64,000 bases of DNA from Trichoplusia ni (lineage: Eukaryota; Arthropoda; Insecta; Lepidoptera; Noctuidae): NCBI RefSeq assembly GCF_003590095.1, contig NC_039478.1, forward strand, positions 13,826,001 to 13,890,000, given 5' to 3'. A model generated the notes under the pieces. It saw only the letters and a list, made by a program, of their open reading frames with translations, was not told the DNA's origin and did no database searches. The position numbers and the translations under genes are program-made. Below, in pieces: positions 12,171 to 24,756 of the stretch (its first letter is position 1; each line of letters begins with the position of its first letter).

Positions 12171-13717
12171 TAAAGGAGTAATTAATACAGGAGCCAAGTA
12201 AAAAAACAAGTAGTCTTATTCTAATTATCACTTCTTATCATGACGCCGATGGAAGTAATAAACCACAAAATTATAGTATTTGCCTACAGAAGTGGGTTAA
12301 CTTTATGATAATTATGTGAGATAGTTGTACAAGAATGGCGTCCAGTCATGGCGACACGGAATGCCATTTGTTATTACCAAAGACCTTGCTATATTTATTC
12401 AATGTTGATTTTTTGTTTGACAGCACAACAGCAACACTGTAATTATTGAAGAAAATTTAATAGTCAATCTTTAATTAGATGCATGTACTTACACAGACCA
12501 TTTTAAAAGTGTTTTTTTATTTGTTTTGTTACAAACAGCGTGCTTTGATAAATTGATCATGGTACGCTTACGCCCACTTTAACACTCACTAAAAAACAAA
12601 TTAAATATCAAAATAAAGCCACCACTGGCATTGTTATGAACGTATAAATATGTAACGGGAATTGATTATAATTATGACGTAATAGACTTACGGTATTACG
12701 GTGCATTTAACTATGTGCATAGGAATTTAACTTTAATTTCACATATATATTCAATAAGATTTTTTTTAAATAAATGTGTTATTGGTACTGTGTAGATTGA
12801 ATTGGTAGAAATATAGGAAGCTACGTAATACGTGCGTATTCATTGGTCATCACAAAACCGGAGGTCGATTGTAGGTTATGACAAAAATAATTAATTTATC
12901 GATAAACATACTATGAGGAAGTATGTAGGAAGGGTCGGTTATGTCGACGTGGATAACGGATTGTCAGTTCATTAATACCGGTTCGGTCAACTTTGTTCCC
13001 GTTTGTGAACCCTTTATAATTGACGCAATGAATCGGGATGCTGTTCCGGAATGTAATTTCCTTTTTTTACGGAATAATGCTTTTCGAACTCTGATTTTGA
13101 CAATCGATTTTTTATTTTTAACCTTGACTTTAAGTTGTTTTTTGAACTGTCACATTTGTGCTGTATTTTGACTACCTACGATAATGTATTCATATATTTA
13201 TGTATTTCAAATAGCTTATAGGCTTTTTTTATTTTATTTTAATTTATTTCCCTTCAAAACGATTAAATTTTTTGACACACACTCACACACATATACGTAT
13301 AGCTTTAACACAGCTCCAATCAGTTACTCAAAACGGAAGTTGTGGTTCAAAGTAAACATGTATCAACAATTACAGATACTATCAATATAAACAAAGTCCA
13401 AAGATAAATAAGTTCATGCCTTAAGGCAATGCTGTAATATTACTTTCCATTACATCAGCCTACCCCCCCCCCGCCCTACCCCTCACTTCCACCGCAATGC
13501 AAAGTAAGCCAAAACAACTTAGAACCAAACCCAGCTTATCTAAACTTCTTGGCTACAAGGCACTGATGAAGCAATGTTTGTTTTAGGTAAATTCCTGAGT
13601 AGGACGATCACAGATTAGGCTTAAGTTTTAGGCTTAAGACGTTTAGTTAAGTGGCTTCCAATCAAAATTTCGAATAGGGTCGAATTAAAACCCTAATCCT
13701 AAAAAGTAACTTAATAT

Positions 13718-13905
13718 TAGTCCAGTATGAGTCGGACTAGCGATACCGAGGATTCTGCACAATTAGAATAAATAAGAAAATCTATCTGTGACAAATAAAT
13801 TTGATTGTGGGTCTCCACAAATTTGTTGATCAACCGAATATAAACGTAAAAGCGGCGCTGCAGTAATATTATTCCGTTTTAATTTTTGGGTACGGCACCC
13901 TAAAA
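13718..13905 (+). repeat. Degraded 'GTACGGAACCCTA' family repeat
   Basis: Begins near 'GAGTCGGACTAGCG' and ends 'GGGTACGGCACCCTAAAA'. The same terminal phrase recurs at 20231-20499 (plus) and 62062-62215 (minus). Confidence 0.45.
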
Positions 13906-16790
13906 TGATATAACATCATCTCAGCGTTTTTAGACAGACTGAAATGTGTTCACGAATACTTGTATACCCATACTAAGACTTTTTATGTGTCCATACAAAA
14001 TTTTTCGCCTTAAATTCATAAAGAAAAAAATACTTTTAAAGTTAACCTAAAACCAGCTGACTTTTCAGTATTCAGTCTTCGGTTCCTTTCTCCATAAATT
14101 GCTTAAAAGAGTAATTATTGTTCTATTTTCGTTCGTTATTGTGGCAAACTGACCTATTTCAAAAACTCCGCTGGGCTCCATTTCACTTGAAAACAGTAAT
14201 TAAATATTGAATACAATTTTAAGGAAACAAACAAAAGCCTTTGCCACTTTCTCAGAAGTGTGTTATGGATAAATCGTATTGCGTTCTACACTTTTTAAGG
14301 CTTTGATTTACTTGGAAATGTACGCTTTGTTTTAATTTAATTTAATTCTCTGGAATATAAATTTTTACGATAAGTCATGCAGTTTCTGTTGATCTCTAAG
14401 ATGGAACAAACAAAAATGGAAATATTTTTGAATTCCATATTGATATGTCTGTAAAAAGAAGAAATTGAAAGTAAGTGTAGAAGCCCACGTAATACATATA
14501 GTTTAACTTTTAACCTATGATATACATGTATTTTTAATTTTTAAGAGCATTTCTTGACAAACGTTATTAACATTGCCATAAACTTAGGATTCTAGCAAAA
14601 GGTGAATAAAAGAAGATGTGAATAAATTAAAAAAATGCGCTTAAAAGTAAAAAAATATATTCTATTAGCTCTGAAAAAGAATTCCAGCTGTTGAAGAAGC
14701 GAAAAAACGCTCTACATTCCTCTTAGCGACATCCCTCTTCCCTCTCACAAGAACCGCCGTTCTGTTTTGAAAGCATGTGGTATCACAGATCGTCTTTACT
14801 TTCCACCACAAGGACAAGATCAATGGTAGCCGAAGGGGTTTTGTAAACATACTGAACGAAACTAGTTAATGTATGTATGTGTGGTATCGTATTCGTACGT
14901 AAGAGGTTTGGACCGGTTCCCACGTCACACTGCACATGATACACGGCAACATTCGCGGTAGATGTCAAGTTCATGTGTTCATTCCTGATACGTATGTTGC
15001 ACTTACGATTTACGCTTTTGCTTATTTGTAGATGATCACTTGGTTTTCACTTAAATATTGGCGTTAGTGTATTTATTTATTAATGTGTTGATTAGTGATA
15101 ATGGCGAAGTTAGAATATATTCTTTAGATAGAATCGTCATGACAGCTAGGTGCTGCTACTGGTTACCATAGGACTGAAGAAAGCGGAATAATTTCAATGG
15201 TTATTTTGAGTTGTAGAATGGTATTCAGATTTTTTTGGGCTATCGATCCAAAAAAAATATCTATCGGTTTTAGAACATCTATTTTTTGAAGTCAGTTGTA
15301 AACAATCTAGTCAGAATTTGTTTTTACGTAGGTTACTAAGTATTTAGCTGTTTTATAAAATTAGGGGGGTATTACAATAATTCTGTCTCACAAAACTGTT
15401 TGAGTGATAAATCAACCAAACCTTTCTTATTAATTAGGTTAAGTTCACAAGAATGCGTTGAAAGGGTTGTAACTAGGGTCGTTGACCGATCCTCCAGACG
15501 TTTGCGTTCTCTAATATTTAAACAATGATCATTAAATCGTCCTTAGGGTTGACTCAAAGTATTAAAGTAAGTATTGACTTCGAATTGCATTATTTAATAA
15601 GGATTTCGTAATGAAGAGGAAGTAGAGTGATGTATTAAAAAAAAGCTCCTTAAAATTGTATTGATAAAACTGCATAGACCTCATTAATGAAGTTTATTAT
15701 ACTGACCACAAGTTTTTTTTTCAAATTAAACCTATCTGCAGTATATCACAATGTGTCTAAGACATGAATGATTTATACAAGATGTTCTAAACAGTGCCTT
15801 ATTTTCTTTTACTCAGTAAATATTGTCATTTTGCTTCATGGTTCCGACAACCCTAGGTTTAGATTTCCAGATACCATTTTAGTGCGTTTAGATCTAATGT
15901 GAGTTTGTTAAGTGATATCAAATAAAACGGTTGTGGAGCGTCAGTGTCCTTTTTAAAGCATGTTTAATGCTTTTTGAACTGGAATCCAACGAAAGACAAT
16001 CGCATTTTTTTTGTAAAATTGAAATTGAACTAAAAAGGCTGAATTACTTCCTAAATAATACGAACATTTCCTTGTTTTTACCCTTGAAAGGTTCAGCGAT
16101 ACACGCTAAACAATATGTATGTTGTCGTTGTTGATGTTTAGTTTTCAATAAGTAATATTCAATTAACGTAAGATAAAAATATGCATATAATCTTAGTCAG
16201 CTTACCTTATGAACATTCTTTGGCCATTTCGGTTTTACTTGTTTCCCATGTTTGCGGCGAGCTGAGGGTTTTTACGAATACTTTTGGTTTTTAATGTCAT
16301 TAGTTATGTTCTTATTTTTTGATTATTATTTATCTTGTGCCTTTTATTTATCTTCTGCGTAGACTGCGAAGAGGTGTAATTTGTTAATTAGACAGATCAC
16401 TGACACAACACATGTAGCAGGCTTACATGCCTATACACGTTAATTAAGTAACATCTTATTACGCGACTTACGTGTATTACGTGGTGAGAAGGGGTAATTT
16501 AGAATTTTGTACATCGGAGCGGGTAATCACTTGAAGTGAACGGCCCTTATCAACATATTATTCAAGGTGAACAGGAAAGTACCGTTATTTCTGGATTTAT
16601 TTTCAAATGTATACCGATTTGTTTAGAGTTGAATTTTGCATTATCTTGCGCCTTCGCCGGCGGACACTGCTTTTGGCGCCTGCGCCGCCCCATAGTCCTT
16701 TTCTTTCCACCGGCGACCTACAGCCAACGCCTAGCCGCATATTTGCCGACGTCACAAAGGTATCTGGAATACGCCTACGAAATTGATTGG

Positions 16791-16857
16791 TATATAAGCT
16801 GAAGTTTAGAGGGTAAGAACAACAGTTGCTCTCTGATTAGAAATCAACACACACCAC
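16791..16857 (+). promoter_or_regulatory. Gene 2 core promoter and leader
   Basis: TATATAA at 16791-16797 and initiator ACAGTTG with A at 16824, 33 nt from the first TATA T. The leader ends with ACACACACCAC at 16847-16857, one mismatch from the cluster's ACACAGACCAC, immediately before the ATG. Confidence 0.7.
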
Positions 16858-16858
16858 A

Positions 16859-17455
16859 ATGTACAAGCTCTTGGTGTTGTCTTCCGTGCTTGCCCTCGTG
16901 GCTGCTAAACCCAGTGGACTTGGCCTGGCGGGCTTGGGATATGGTGCTCCCTGGGGAGCTGCAGCGTGGGGTCTCGGCGCGCACCTGGCCGCGCCTGTCG
17001 CTCCTCTAGCTGCGCCCGTGCTTGCTGCGCCCCTCGCTCCCGCCGTCGGTGTTGCCGGACCCACCGTGGTCGCAGCTCCTCTGGGTGGTGCCGCCTACAA
17101 CTACAGGGGACCCGTGTCCCTGGCTCCTGGCCAGCCTGCCAGCATCTTGGCTGCTGATGGCAGGCCTTTGGACACCCTCAGTGTGAACGCGGACCGTGCT
17201 GTGCACTACACCGCCAGGGCTGTTGACCACGCTACTCAGGCTCACGGCCACCTCATCGGCAAGCGCTCCGCCCCACTGCTGGCTCCCGCGGCGTGGTCCC
17301 ATGCCGCCCGCATCGACTACCCCGCTGCGCTTGCGCCGGCCGCGCTCGCCCTCCCCGCCGCCGCGCATCTCGGCTGGCGTGCACCCATCGCCCCTCTGGC
17401 TCCCCTGGGTCTTGGACCTCTGGGACACGCTGGACTTTTGGGCCGTCATTGGTGA
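16859..17455 (+). CDS. Gene 2: Ala/Leu/Pro-rich cuticular protein
   Basis: A 198-residue intronless protein with a signal peptide at 1-16 (then KPSG, as in genes 10-12). An Ala/Pro-rich region precedes the NYRGP...LAPGQPASILAADGRPLDT block at residues 81-123. This block is the single-copy counterpart of the duplicated unit in genes 3-5. A GKRSAP dibasic site is at 134-139, followed by a degenerate retinin-like stretch (WSHAARIDY, 146-153) and a Leu/Ala/Gly tail ending in RHW. It lies 0.9 kb upstream of gene 3 on the same strand and is a plausible relative of the ancestor of that triplet. No canonical AATAAA is close to the stop; TATAAA at about 17506 is the nearest variant and AATAAA occurs near 17876. 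Confidence 0.87.
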   Translation: MYKLLVLSSVLALVAAKPSGLGLAGLGYGAPWGAAAWGLGAHLAAPVAPLAAPVLAAPLAPAVGVAGPTVVAAPLGGAAYNYRGPVSLAPGQPASILAADGRPLDTLSVNADRAVHYTARAVDHATQAHGHLIGKRSAPLLAPAAWSHAARIDYPAALAPAALALPAAAHLGWRAPIAPLAPLGLGPLGHAGLLGRHW

Positions 17456-18168
17456 AAAATTATGTAAGAGAAAATTAGAATATACGACTGTATCTGCCTA
17501 TAGTTTATAAAGAGAGTTACCTGGAAAATGTATTTTTCTTGTAAATCCTTGCACCCCTAGATATTTAGTCGCATTTAGTGGCATATATACCCAAAATAAC
17601 ATTCACTCGCACACACACACACACACACACATACATCAGTCTATTCTTTGAATTCTTTTGATTGTAATTTGCTGCAGCAATTTGTCAAGGTATCTAAAAG
17701 CTGCAAATCTATTGTTAACTTTGGATAAGTTAGGGTTGAAGATAAATTCATAGTTTTGTATTGCCAATTTTAATGGTAACCTAAAACTTTAGAAAAAGTT
17801 ACTCGGATAAGACATATTCTTCTCTTTGTCAAGATGTTTTTTATCCGGAGGGTACCTACGTCTTTAGTGGAAAACAATAAAATAAGTTTCTAAGTCAATG
17901 TGATTAGTCAGCAGTAGTAACCTTTTAAGTAACTTTGTTACCAATACTAGTTACACTTTAAATGTGTTTTTACAAGACGCGGAACTTTAACCATGCGGCT
18001 CTTGCTGGAATTGAACCGGTTACACAAGGTACTGAATAGCACTTTGGCATATTGATACGTTTATCACACAAAGAAAAGTAAATTGTTTAGCTGAAATTGA
18101 GTACTTTAATGAACCTATAAACACAAAAATATTTTTTTTTGTTTTAAAATAAAAATCTTCTAAGTTGG
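17456..18168. other. Spacer between genes 2 and 3, with microsatellite
   Basis: AT-rich with no coding sequence; the only structure is the CA array at 17610-17631. Confidence 0.5.
17610..17631. repeat. (CA)11 microsatellite
   Basis: Uninterrupted CA dinucleotides read directly from the sequence. Confidence 0.9.
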
Positions 18169-18285
18169 ATCCAGATCAAACACCATATATGTATGATCGA
18201 TCTTTCTCAGAGAAAAGAAAAGTAGTTTTTTCAGGGCCGACGATGCATTCCGGCGACGCCCATCAAGACTGTCTTATCACACGAG

Positions 18286-18347
18286 TATATAAGGCATCTG
18301 TCACCGAGTAAATGCATCAGTTGAGCTGAGATAACAACACAGACCAC
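18286..18347 (+). promoter_or_regulatory. Gene 3 core promoter and leader motif
   Basis: TATATAA at 18286-18292; TCAGTT with A at 18319, 33 nt from the first TATA T; ACACAGACCAC at 18337-18347. From about 18169 to the ATG the sequence is nearly identical to the region upstream of gene 4. Confidence 0.8.
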
Positions 18348-18363
18348 TCTCACATCCTACATC

Positions 18364-19218
18364 ATGTTGAAGCTGGTGGTGTTGTGCACTGTGCTGGCCG
18401 CGGCCGCCGCCTCCGCGCCCTTCGCGCCCCTCGCCTACACGGCGCCCCTCGCCTACTCGACGGCGCTGCTGACCCCCTTCGGTAGCAACTACAGAGGGCC
18501 GCTGTCCCTCGCCCCCGGCCAGCCCGCCAACATCCTGGCCGCTGACGGCAGGCCCCTCGACACTCTGGACGTGAACCTGGACCGCTCTGCTCACTTCACT
18601 GCTAAGGCCCTCAACGGCGGTCTGCACTACCTGAAGAAACGCTCAGCACCCCTGATCGCACCTTACTCCAGTCTTGCGGTCGCCGCTCCCCTGGCTGCAT
18701 ACGCCGCACCCCTCGCTTACGCGGCCCCCGTCGTGGCCCCCTCTAACTACAGAGGCCCTCTGTCTCTCGCCCCCGGCCAGCCCGCCAACATCTTGGCCGC
18801 TGACGGTAGGCCCCTTGACACCTTGGACGTGAACTTGGACCGCTCCGCTCACTACACCGCTAAGGCATTGGAAGGTGGTCTGCACTACCTGAAGAAACGC
18901 TCCGCTCCGTTCGCCGCTGTCACCCGCGTCGCCTACACCTCTCCTCTGATCGCACACAGCGCCCCGCTCGCCTACTCCGCTCCCGTGGTCTCCCATGTGG
19001 CTCCCATTTCCTACGCTGCTGCACCCGTCGCACACTACGCAGGTGGTCTGCACTTCATCAAGAAACGCTCCGCTGCGTTCGCACCAATCACCCGCGTGGC
19101 TTACACCGCTCCCCTGATCGCTCACAGTGCCCCGCTCGCGTACTCTGCTCCTCTGGTCTCCCATGTGGCGCCTGTGTCCTACGCCGCTGCACCTTTCGCT
19201 CACTACACCCACTTTTAA
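18364..19218 (+). CDS. Gene 3: repeat cuticular protein, identical to gene 4
   Basis: A 284-residue intronless secreted protein with signal peptide 1-17. It has two tandem A units starting at N42 and N128 (offset 86), each NYRGPLSLAPGQPANILAAD then GRPLDT...LHYLKKRS. Two B units follow, starting at T187 and T243 (offset 56), of the form TRVAYTxPLIAHSAPLAYSA..., the first ending in FIKKRS. KKRS sites lie at 91-94, 177-180 and 233-236. The C-terminus is HYTHF. AATAAA at 19245-19250. The protein is residue-for-residue the same as gene 4, with which it sits tail-to-tail, and equals gene 5 minus one B unit. Function by family: non-RR cuticular structural protein, secreted by epidermis. Confidence 0.9.
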   Translation: MLKLVVLCTVLAAAAASAPFAPLAYTAPLAYSTALLTPFGSNYRGPLSLAPGQPANILAADGRPLDTLDVNLDRSAHFTAKALNGGLHYLKKRSAPLIAPYSSLAVAAPLAAYAAPLAYAAPVVAPSNYRGPLSLAPGQPANILAADGRPLDTLDVNLDRSAHYTAKALEGGLHYLKKRSAPFAAVTRVAYTSPLIAHSAPLAYSAPVVSHVAPISYAAAPVAHYAGGLHFIKKRSAAFAPITRVAYTAPLIAHSAPLAYSAPLVSHVAPVSYAAAPFAHYTHF

Positions 19219-19250
19219 ACGATCTGACGCGACCACCGACTAAAAATAAA

Positions 19251-19887
19251 CATTTTAATGATTAATCACTTTGTTGTTATTCATTTCACTGTGAAGAGAT
19301 TTAATATTTTCTATGTAATTGAGCAGCCACAAGGTTTCAGTTACTTCAGATGCAGTTCCTGTGCAAAAAATTTAGTTGGTTTGTTTGATTGACGTTGAGT
19401 AGGTATGGCGTCAATGAACATTGTACAATCCCTATAGTAAAATAACAATTTCTATAAGTAACATGTTCATTTTTTTGGTTTTGCTTTTACTAGTATGGAG
19501 AATATTAAGATTTAATTTCTTTGTAGTATATCCAACAACAATAGTTTCACTGTCTCATCCAACTATTCGTATTAGTGTCCAGTGCCAGATATCGCATGTT
19601 CTCGAGCCGTTAGTTATAACAAAATAATTATTATAGTATTCGATACATAACAAACAGTTCTACTACGTCTTGGTTACATCTGATATTTAAAGGTTTGTCA
19701 ATTACCATAGCGTATATACGTGTATACTACGCATGCTAGATATTGATATAAACCTTTTTTATTTTCGTGGATGTGTTGGACTCTTGCTGACTAGAAATAA
19801 CCCGAGCTTTTGAGCCTGAGTCATTAGTATATTAATTACTAGTAGATAATAAGTAAGTCGATTTAATTAAACCTTTGTGATAATAAA
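19251..19887. other. Non-coding spacer after gene 3
   Basis: AT-rich; no supported feature up to the Lep1-like element. Confidence 0.5.
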
Positions 19888-20144
19888 ACTAGCTGTTGCC
19901 CGCGACTTCGTCCGCGTGGTTAGAAGATGTAAGTTATGATTTATACCTGCCCTGCTTTTTTCCACATTTTCCATTGTATCTTCGCTCCTATTAGTCGTAG
20001 CATGATGGTATATAGCCTAAAACCTTCCTCGATAAATGGTCTATTCAACACAAAAATATGTTTTCAATTTGAACCAGTAGTTCCTGAGATTAGCGCGTTC
20101 AAACAAACAAACAAACTCTTCAGCTTTTTATATAAGTGTAGATA
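19888..20144 (+). mobile_element. Lep1-like non-autonomous element, copy B
   Basis: CTAGCTGTTGCCCGCGACTT head and TATATAAGTGTAGAT end; aligned by eye to 2200-2458 throughout. It lies between the inverted pair of genes 3 and 4. Confidence 0.78.
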
Positions 20145-20230
20145 TTAATGAATATTTTATGATCCACAAGTGTTGGCTTTTAGTCTGGATTCCCCGTGCA
20201 AGGTTTGTTGCTGTGAAAGTGTCGTTTATA

Positions 20231-20499
20231 AAACGGGTCAAGTGCATGTCCGACTAAGGATACAGAAACAATAAAAAATTGCCACCAATTTATGTCCGTA
20301 CCATCGTTGCTTCGATTTGACTTCAATTTTTATTATTTGGTATTACAGCGAGAACAGAAATATATCGTCTGTTATTTTTTTTTAACTGCCTAGCTGGCAC
20401 AGTTCATCAGCTACGGACGGATAGTTAGAAGGACAGATATCATCTAGTTCCGTAATGTAGAGTTCCGTTTTAAACCTTTGGATACGGAACCCTAGAAAT
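20231..20499 (+). repeat. Degraded 'GTACGGAACCCTA' family repeat
   Basis: Runs from 'AAACGGGTCAAGTGC' through a 'ACGGACGG...GAAGGACAGA' segment to 'GGATACGGAACCCTAGAAA'. The ends match a very common lepidopteran repeat and the fragments at 13718-13905 and 62062-62215. Confidence 0.55.
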
Positions 20500-21420
20500 T
20501 ACCTAAATGTATAATGTTCATGGTGAAAAATTCAACAATATTTGTTAATTATGATGAAATTAAAATATTCTTATTCGAAGTTTTAATTTTCGAGCAAAAA
20601 CTGTGTTTCTTATTTTGAATTCCATTGTAGGTTCTCAAATAGGTAGACAGACAGCTGCCTAAGGATTTCAAAAAAACAATGATATGATCCTGAAGGATAA
20701 CATCGTACTCGGTAGTATATAAAACCTTTTTGATAAGGATACAGTTTGTAGGGGCTCGTCTCAGATGTAGACTTGAGCCACTTCATTGGTGACTCCGACG
20801 CGATTCCTTGCTGAGGTCCCACCGCTCATTAGCGGCAGCGGATGTCGTAGCGGTTTTGGTTGCTACAATTTTGATATAAAATGGTTCAGTGTTACGTCGT
20901 TCAAAATATATTATTCCAAGAACTCTGTATTTACATTAGCGTAACACAATTCAGGTATAAGAAATGACTTAGAGCTTCCTGTACTCGTAAATCAAGTTGA
21001 ACGGGTTAATGGCATAAAAAGGATAATTAAAATAACGACTAGGTAGTGTGATACCGGGTAGTGTAACAAACGTTTGTGGCTAAGGCACTAATTACGTAGG
21101 ACATGCAATTAAAATTAATTTTATTCACATTGTATTTCCATATTTCAAGTAACGAAGGTTTTGATAAACGTTAGGTTAGGTTACGCTTACCAAAAACATT
21201 TTTTTTTTTCAATTCTATTTTACGAGTGTCTATACTTTAAATTGAGTGTAACGAAGTATTTGCCAAATGATCTTTAGTGCATTTAGTGCACTATTGTAAC
21301 CGTTCCCGTTAAATAAGTATGGTACTACTTATATTTCGAGATGGCATAAAAATTGTATGGCTATTTAATATTATATTGAGGAATTTTAACACATTTAATA
21401 AAAGCTTGGAAGTTGTTTTG
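20500..21420. other. Non-coding spacer before gene 4 3' end
   Basis: AT-rich; nothing recognisable. Confidence 0.5.
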
Positions 21421-21457
21421 GTAAATCGTTTTATTTTTTATCGGTCATAGTTGTTAC

Positions 21458-22312
21458 TTAAAAGTGGGTGTAGTGAGCGAAAGGTGCAGCGGCGTAGGAC
21501 ACAGGCGCCACATGGGAGACCAGAGGAGCAGAGTAAGCGAGCGGGGCACTGTGAGCGATCAGGGGAGCGGTGTAAGCCACACGGGTGATTGGTGCGAACG
21601 CAGCGGAGCGTTTCTTGATGAAGTGCAGACCACCTGCGTAGTGTGCGACGGGAGCAGCAGCGTAGGAAATGGGAGCCACATGGGAGACCACGGGAGCGGA
21701 GTAGGCGAGCGGGGCGCTGTGTGCGATCAGAGGAGAGGTGTAGGCGACGCGGGTGACAGCGGCGAACGGAGCGGAGCGTTTCTTCAGGTAGTGCAGACCA
21801 CCTTCCAATGCCTTAGCGGTGTAGTGAGCGGAGCGGTCCAAGTTCACGTCCAAGGTGTCAAGGGGCCTACCGTCAGCGGCCAAGATGTTGGCGGGCTGGC
21901 CGGGGGCAAGAGACAGAGGGCCTCTGTAGTTAGAGGGGGCCACGACGGGGGCCGCGTAAGCGAGGGGTGCGGCGTATGCAGCCAGGGGAGCGGCGACCGC
22001 AAGACTGGAGTAAGGTGCGATCAGGGGAGCTGAGCGTTTCTTCAGGTAGTGCAGACCGCCGTTGAGGGCCTTAGCAGTGAAGTGAGCAGAGCGGTCCAGG
22101 TTCACGTCCAGAGTGTCGAGGGGCCTGCCGTCAGCGGCCAGGATGTTGGCGGGCTGGCCGGGGGCGAGGGACAGCGGCCCTCTGTAGTTGCTACCGAAGG
22201 GGGTCAGCAGCGCCGTCGAGTAGGCGAGGGGCGCCGTGTAGGCGAGGGGCGCGAAGGGCGCGGAGGCGGCGGCCGCGGCCAGCACAGTGCACAACACCAC
22301 CAGCTTCAACAT
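21458..22312 (-). CDS. Gene 4: repeat cuticular protein, inverted copy of gene 3
   Basis: The 284-residue intronless protein is identical to gene 3 at every residue, with the same A/B repeats and KKRS sites; the coding DNA shows only a few silent differences. Upstream, near-identity continues to about 22506, except that 'AAAAG' is present once where gene 3 has it twice. Downstream the identity stops at the stop codon. The gene 4 UTR begins GTAACAACTATGACC, whereas gene 3 begins ACGATCTGACGCGACC and resembles gene 5 instead. A minus-strand AATAAA lies about 25-30 nt after the stop. This pattern points to conversion of the coding region between inverted copies. Confidence 0.9.
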   Translation of the reverse strand: MLKLVVLCTVLAAAAASAPFAPLAYTAPLAYSTALLTPFGSNYRGPLSLAPGQPANILAADGRPLDTLDVNLDRSAHFTAKALNGGLHYLKKRSAPLIAPYSSLAVAAPLAAYAAPLAYAAPVVAPSNYRGPLSLAPGQPANILAADGRPLDTLDVNLDRSAHYTAKALEGGLHYLKKRSAPFAAVTRVAYTSPLIAHSAPLAYSAPVVSHVAPISYAAAPVAHYAGGLHFIKKRSAAFAPITRVAYTAPLIAHSAPLAYSAPLVSHVAPVSYAAAPFAHYTHF

Positions 22313-22328
22313 GATGTAGGATGTGAGA

Positions 22329-22390
22329 GTGGTCTGTGTTGTTATCTCAGCTCAACTGATGCATTTACTCGGTGACAGATGCCTTATATA
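22329..22390 (-). promoter_or_regulatory. Gene 4 core promoter and leader motif
   Basis: TATATAA on the minus strand at 22384-22390, TCAGTT with A at 22357 (33 nt), leader ACACAGACCAC at 22329-22339. Farther up, 'GAACTTTATTTTCTCAGA' is shared with gene 5. Confidence 0.8.
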
Positions 22391-22509
22391 CTCGTGTGAT
22401 AAGACAGTCTTGATGGGCGTCGCCGGAATGCATCGTCGGCCCTGAAAAAACTACTTTTCTCTGAGAAAATAAAGTTCATACAGACAAAGCGTTTGATCTG
22501 GACCGACCT

Positions 22510-24720
22510 TGGTGATATTTAAGAATCGGAACATCAGATTTGAGTTCATATCAAAAAGAGAAAGTATTAAAATTATCTGTATTGTTAATTTAAGCTATAT
22601 TACCCGAATGTTTACCCGGCTTTAGAGCGGTTTCATTAACAAAGGGTGGACAAAACAAAATCTCTTTACTCTACAACGGTACAATTGATTGCCATGAACA
22701 CCTATCTTTTAACATTTTATATGTATTTATTATGACCATAGTTTTAATAATATAGCGATGATAAATATCATCGTAAAGATTCACAATAATTTTACATTAA
22801 CAGAATGATGTTATTTTAGAATATTGTCTTTTACCGTTATATAATTAAGTATTTATATAATTTCGTTATTCAGAATAATGACATTGGTTACGCAAGTGAC
22901 TTGTTAATGTGTAATAGTTAGAGTTTTATTTGTCGCGACTTGTCTTCGTGAAAACAAAAAAAAATGGAGGTAAAGCGGTTTTACTAAAAATAATATGTCA
23001 TCTTTTTATTTGCACTAGGTACGTTGGTTTATAAATCCCTGAGATGCAAATTATTAAAGAACAACCAGATGTTGGTTTTATAAAATTTACCAAAAAAGTA
23101 AAAATGATAGGTAATGTAATACTTAGAAACGGCTTCAATTATCTCAGTTGGTAATTTATTTATTTACAAAGAACGGCACATAATACCACTTACACTTTGC
23201 TTAAAAAGTTACATTTTAAAAACTCACTCTTATACTATCTACAAACAAGATTAGTAAAAAAGACACAGAAATCTAACTAATAAATTGTAGAAATATATTT
23301 TTTATTTATTTTTTTTTTCTATTTTTTTTCTTTTTTTTTTCTATTTATTTTACACTTTTTAGATAAGGATTCTTAAACTAAAATTATAAAAGTTATTTAA
23401 CGGAATAAGTAGGCATCCTTATCATTTCTAGTATTTTCGGTTGTTCAGTTCAGAAATGCTGAAATAGGTGCTGTCGGCTATTTTGTTTTTTGGGACCTTA
23501 ATAGACTTGAAACAAGATTGTAAGTTAAAACTATATTGTTTATCAACAAATTACCTCTTATATCTTCTAAAATTAATATTTTTAATGGGGCTCTACAAAA
23601 AAATCGCTTCCTTCTAAAATTCCTCTGGGAACATTTTAATAATATTCACAATTTCTAACCTTTGAACATACCTACCATTTGTATCGTCGCTTTTATAAAA
23701 AAATATTCCTACAACTTCTAAATTTATCACCTCATCGAAATCTAAGTACTAATGTTACATGTATCACATTGTAATTGCCCTGTGTCTTAGGTTAGCATGC
23801 CAGCGACATAATTCGCAATGCCGCCAAGTATGATAAACAGGGCCTACTGTCATTTATAATTACAAGTAATAATGCATCAGGCTTAGAAGCGAGACGGCGA
23901 ATTACACGGCGTAGAGCAGCATCTTGTTTCCACAAATTCAGCAGTTACGTTAGGTCTTTAGAGAGAGTCAATCGTGTCACGATGCTTATCTGATAACGTT
24001 TAATGTGTTTCCTATCCTTTAAATTATTGTGAGTGTGATTACATCACACACAATCACAACACAGGATAAAATATGGAAACTGTTTATCGAGTCAGAAGAA
24101 ATCGTAACGACATGCGGCACCTTAAGTGCTGATATTTGATTTGATTTGTGCCATCGATTAATTTGAGTTTAGGAGTTGTATGATACAACTTTTATTTATC
24201 AGCAAAGGTGCTCATACAACATATCGTGGGGCTACAGAGATTTAAAGTAATCAACATAATAAAGTATTCGAATACAAACGTCGTAATTCATGTAAAAATG
24301 TTGATGTTAATGTAAACTTTAATTTAAATTGACTTATTACCTAAAAGAAAATAATGGTTCTGTCACGACAATCTATTAAATTAGTTAAGTCTATTTTCTA
24401 TATTATATAATAAGATAAGATTATTTTAAAGGTCAGCACTTCTTATTACACATATGTAATGCTTATATTTTATAGTGTTTATTTAGTCAACCATGACTAT
24501 GGAAAGAAGTATGAGCTGTTAAGAAAAAGCTCTAGTTTAATATGAAGGGGTTTAAGTAAAATATTTGAGTTGAACTTGCCTGACTTAGAAATATGACAAT
24601 TGCAGTTTATCTATTCTTCCAAGTAAATATTTTTATTGCACAGCTTTTGAATTTTTCTGTATATTTGCTTATAGTTAGGAAGTCTCGGCAGAAAAAAAAA
24701 CAAGAAAAGGTTGGTCAAAA
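22510..24720. other. Spacer between genes 4 and 5, with T-rich tract
   Basis: AT-rich, no coding. A T-rich low-complexity tract lies at 23297-23352. Confidence 0.5.
23297..23352. repeat. T-rich low-complexity tract
   Basis: About 56 nt almost entirely of T with occasional A or C; no structure beyond composition. Confidence 0.8.
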
Positions 24721-24756
24721 AATATTTATTTTTCATCGGTGGTTGCGTCAAGTCAA

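Larger units (their letters stand above)
3870..16780. other. 13-kb gene-poor AT-rich region
   Basis: I see no coding sequence between genes 1 and 2. Open frames here are short, AT-rich and mostly lack ATG starts. The stretch holds the repeat fragments at 5530-5600, 10660-10720, 11970-12170 and 13718-13905, a perfect hairpin at 8049-8094 and a C10 run at 13463-13472. Confidence 0.55.

Noticed and set aside
16536..16802. 88-codon frame just upstream of gene 2
   Set aside because: Overlaps the gene 2 TATA region, has no ATG start and no family resemblance.
17990..18035. tRNA-like B box (GGTTCAATTCC on the minus strand)
   Set aside because: No cloverleaf stems could be formed around it.
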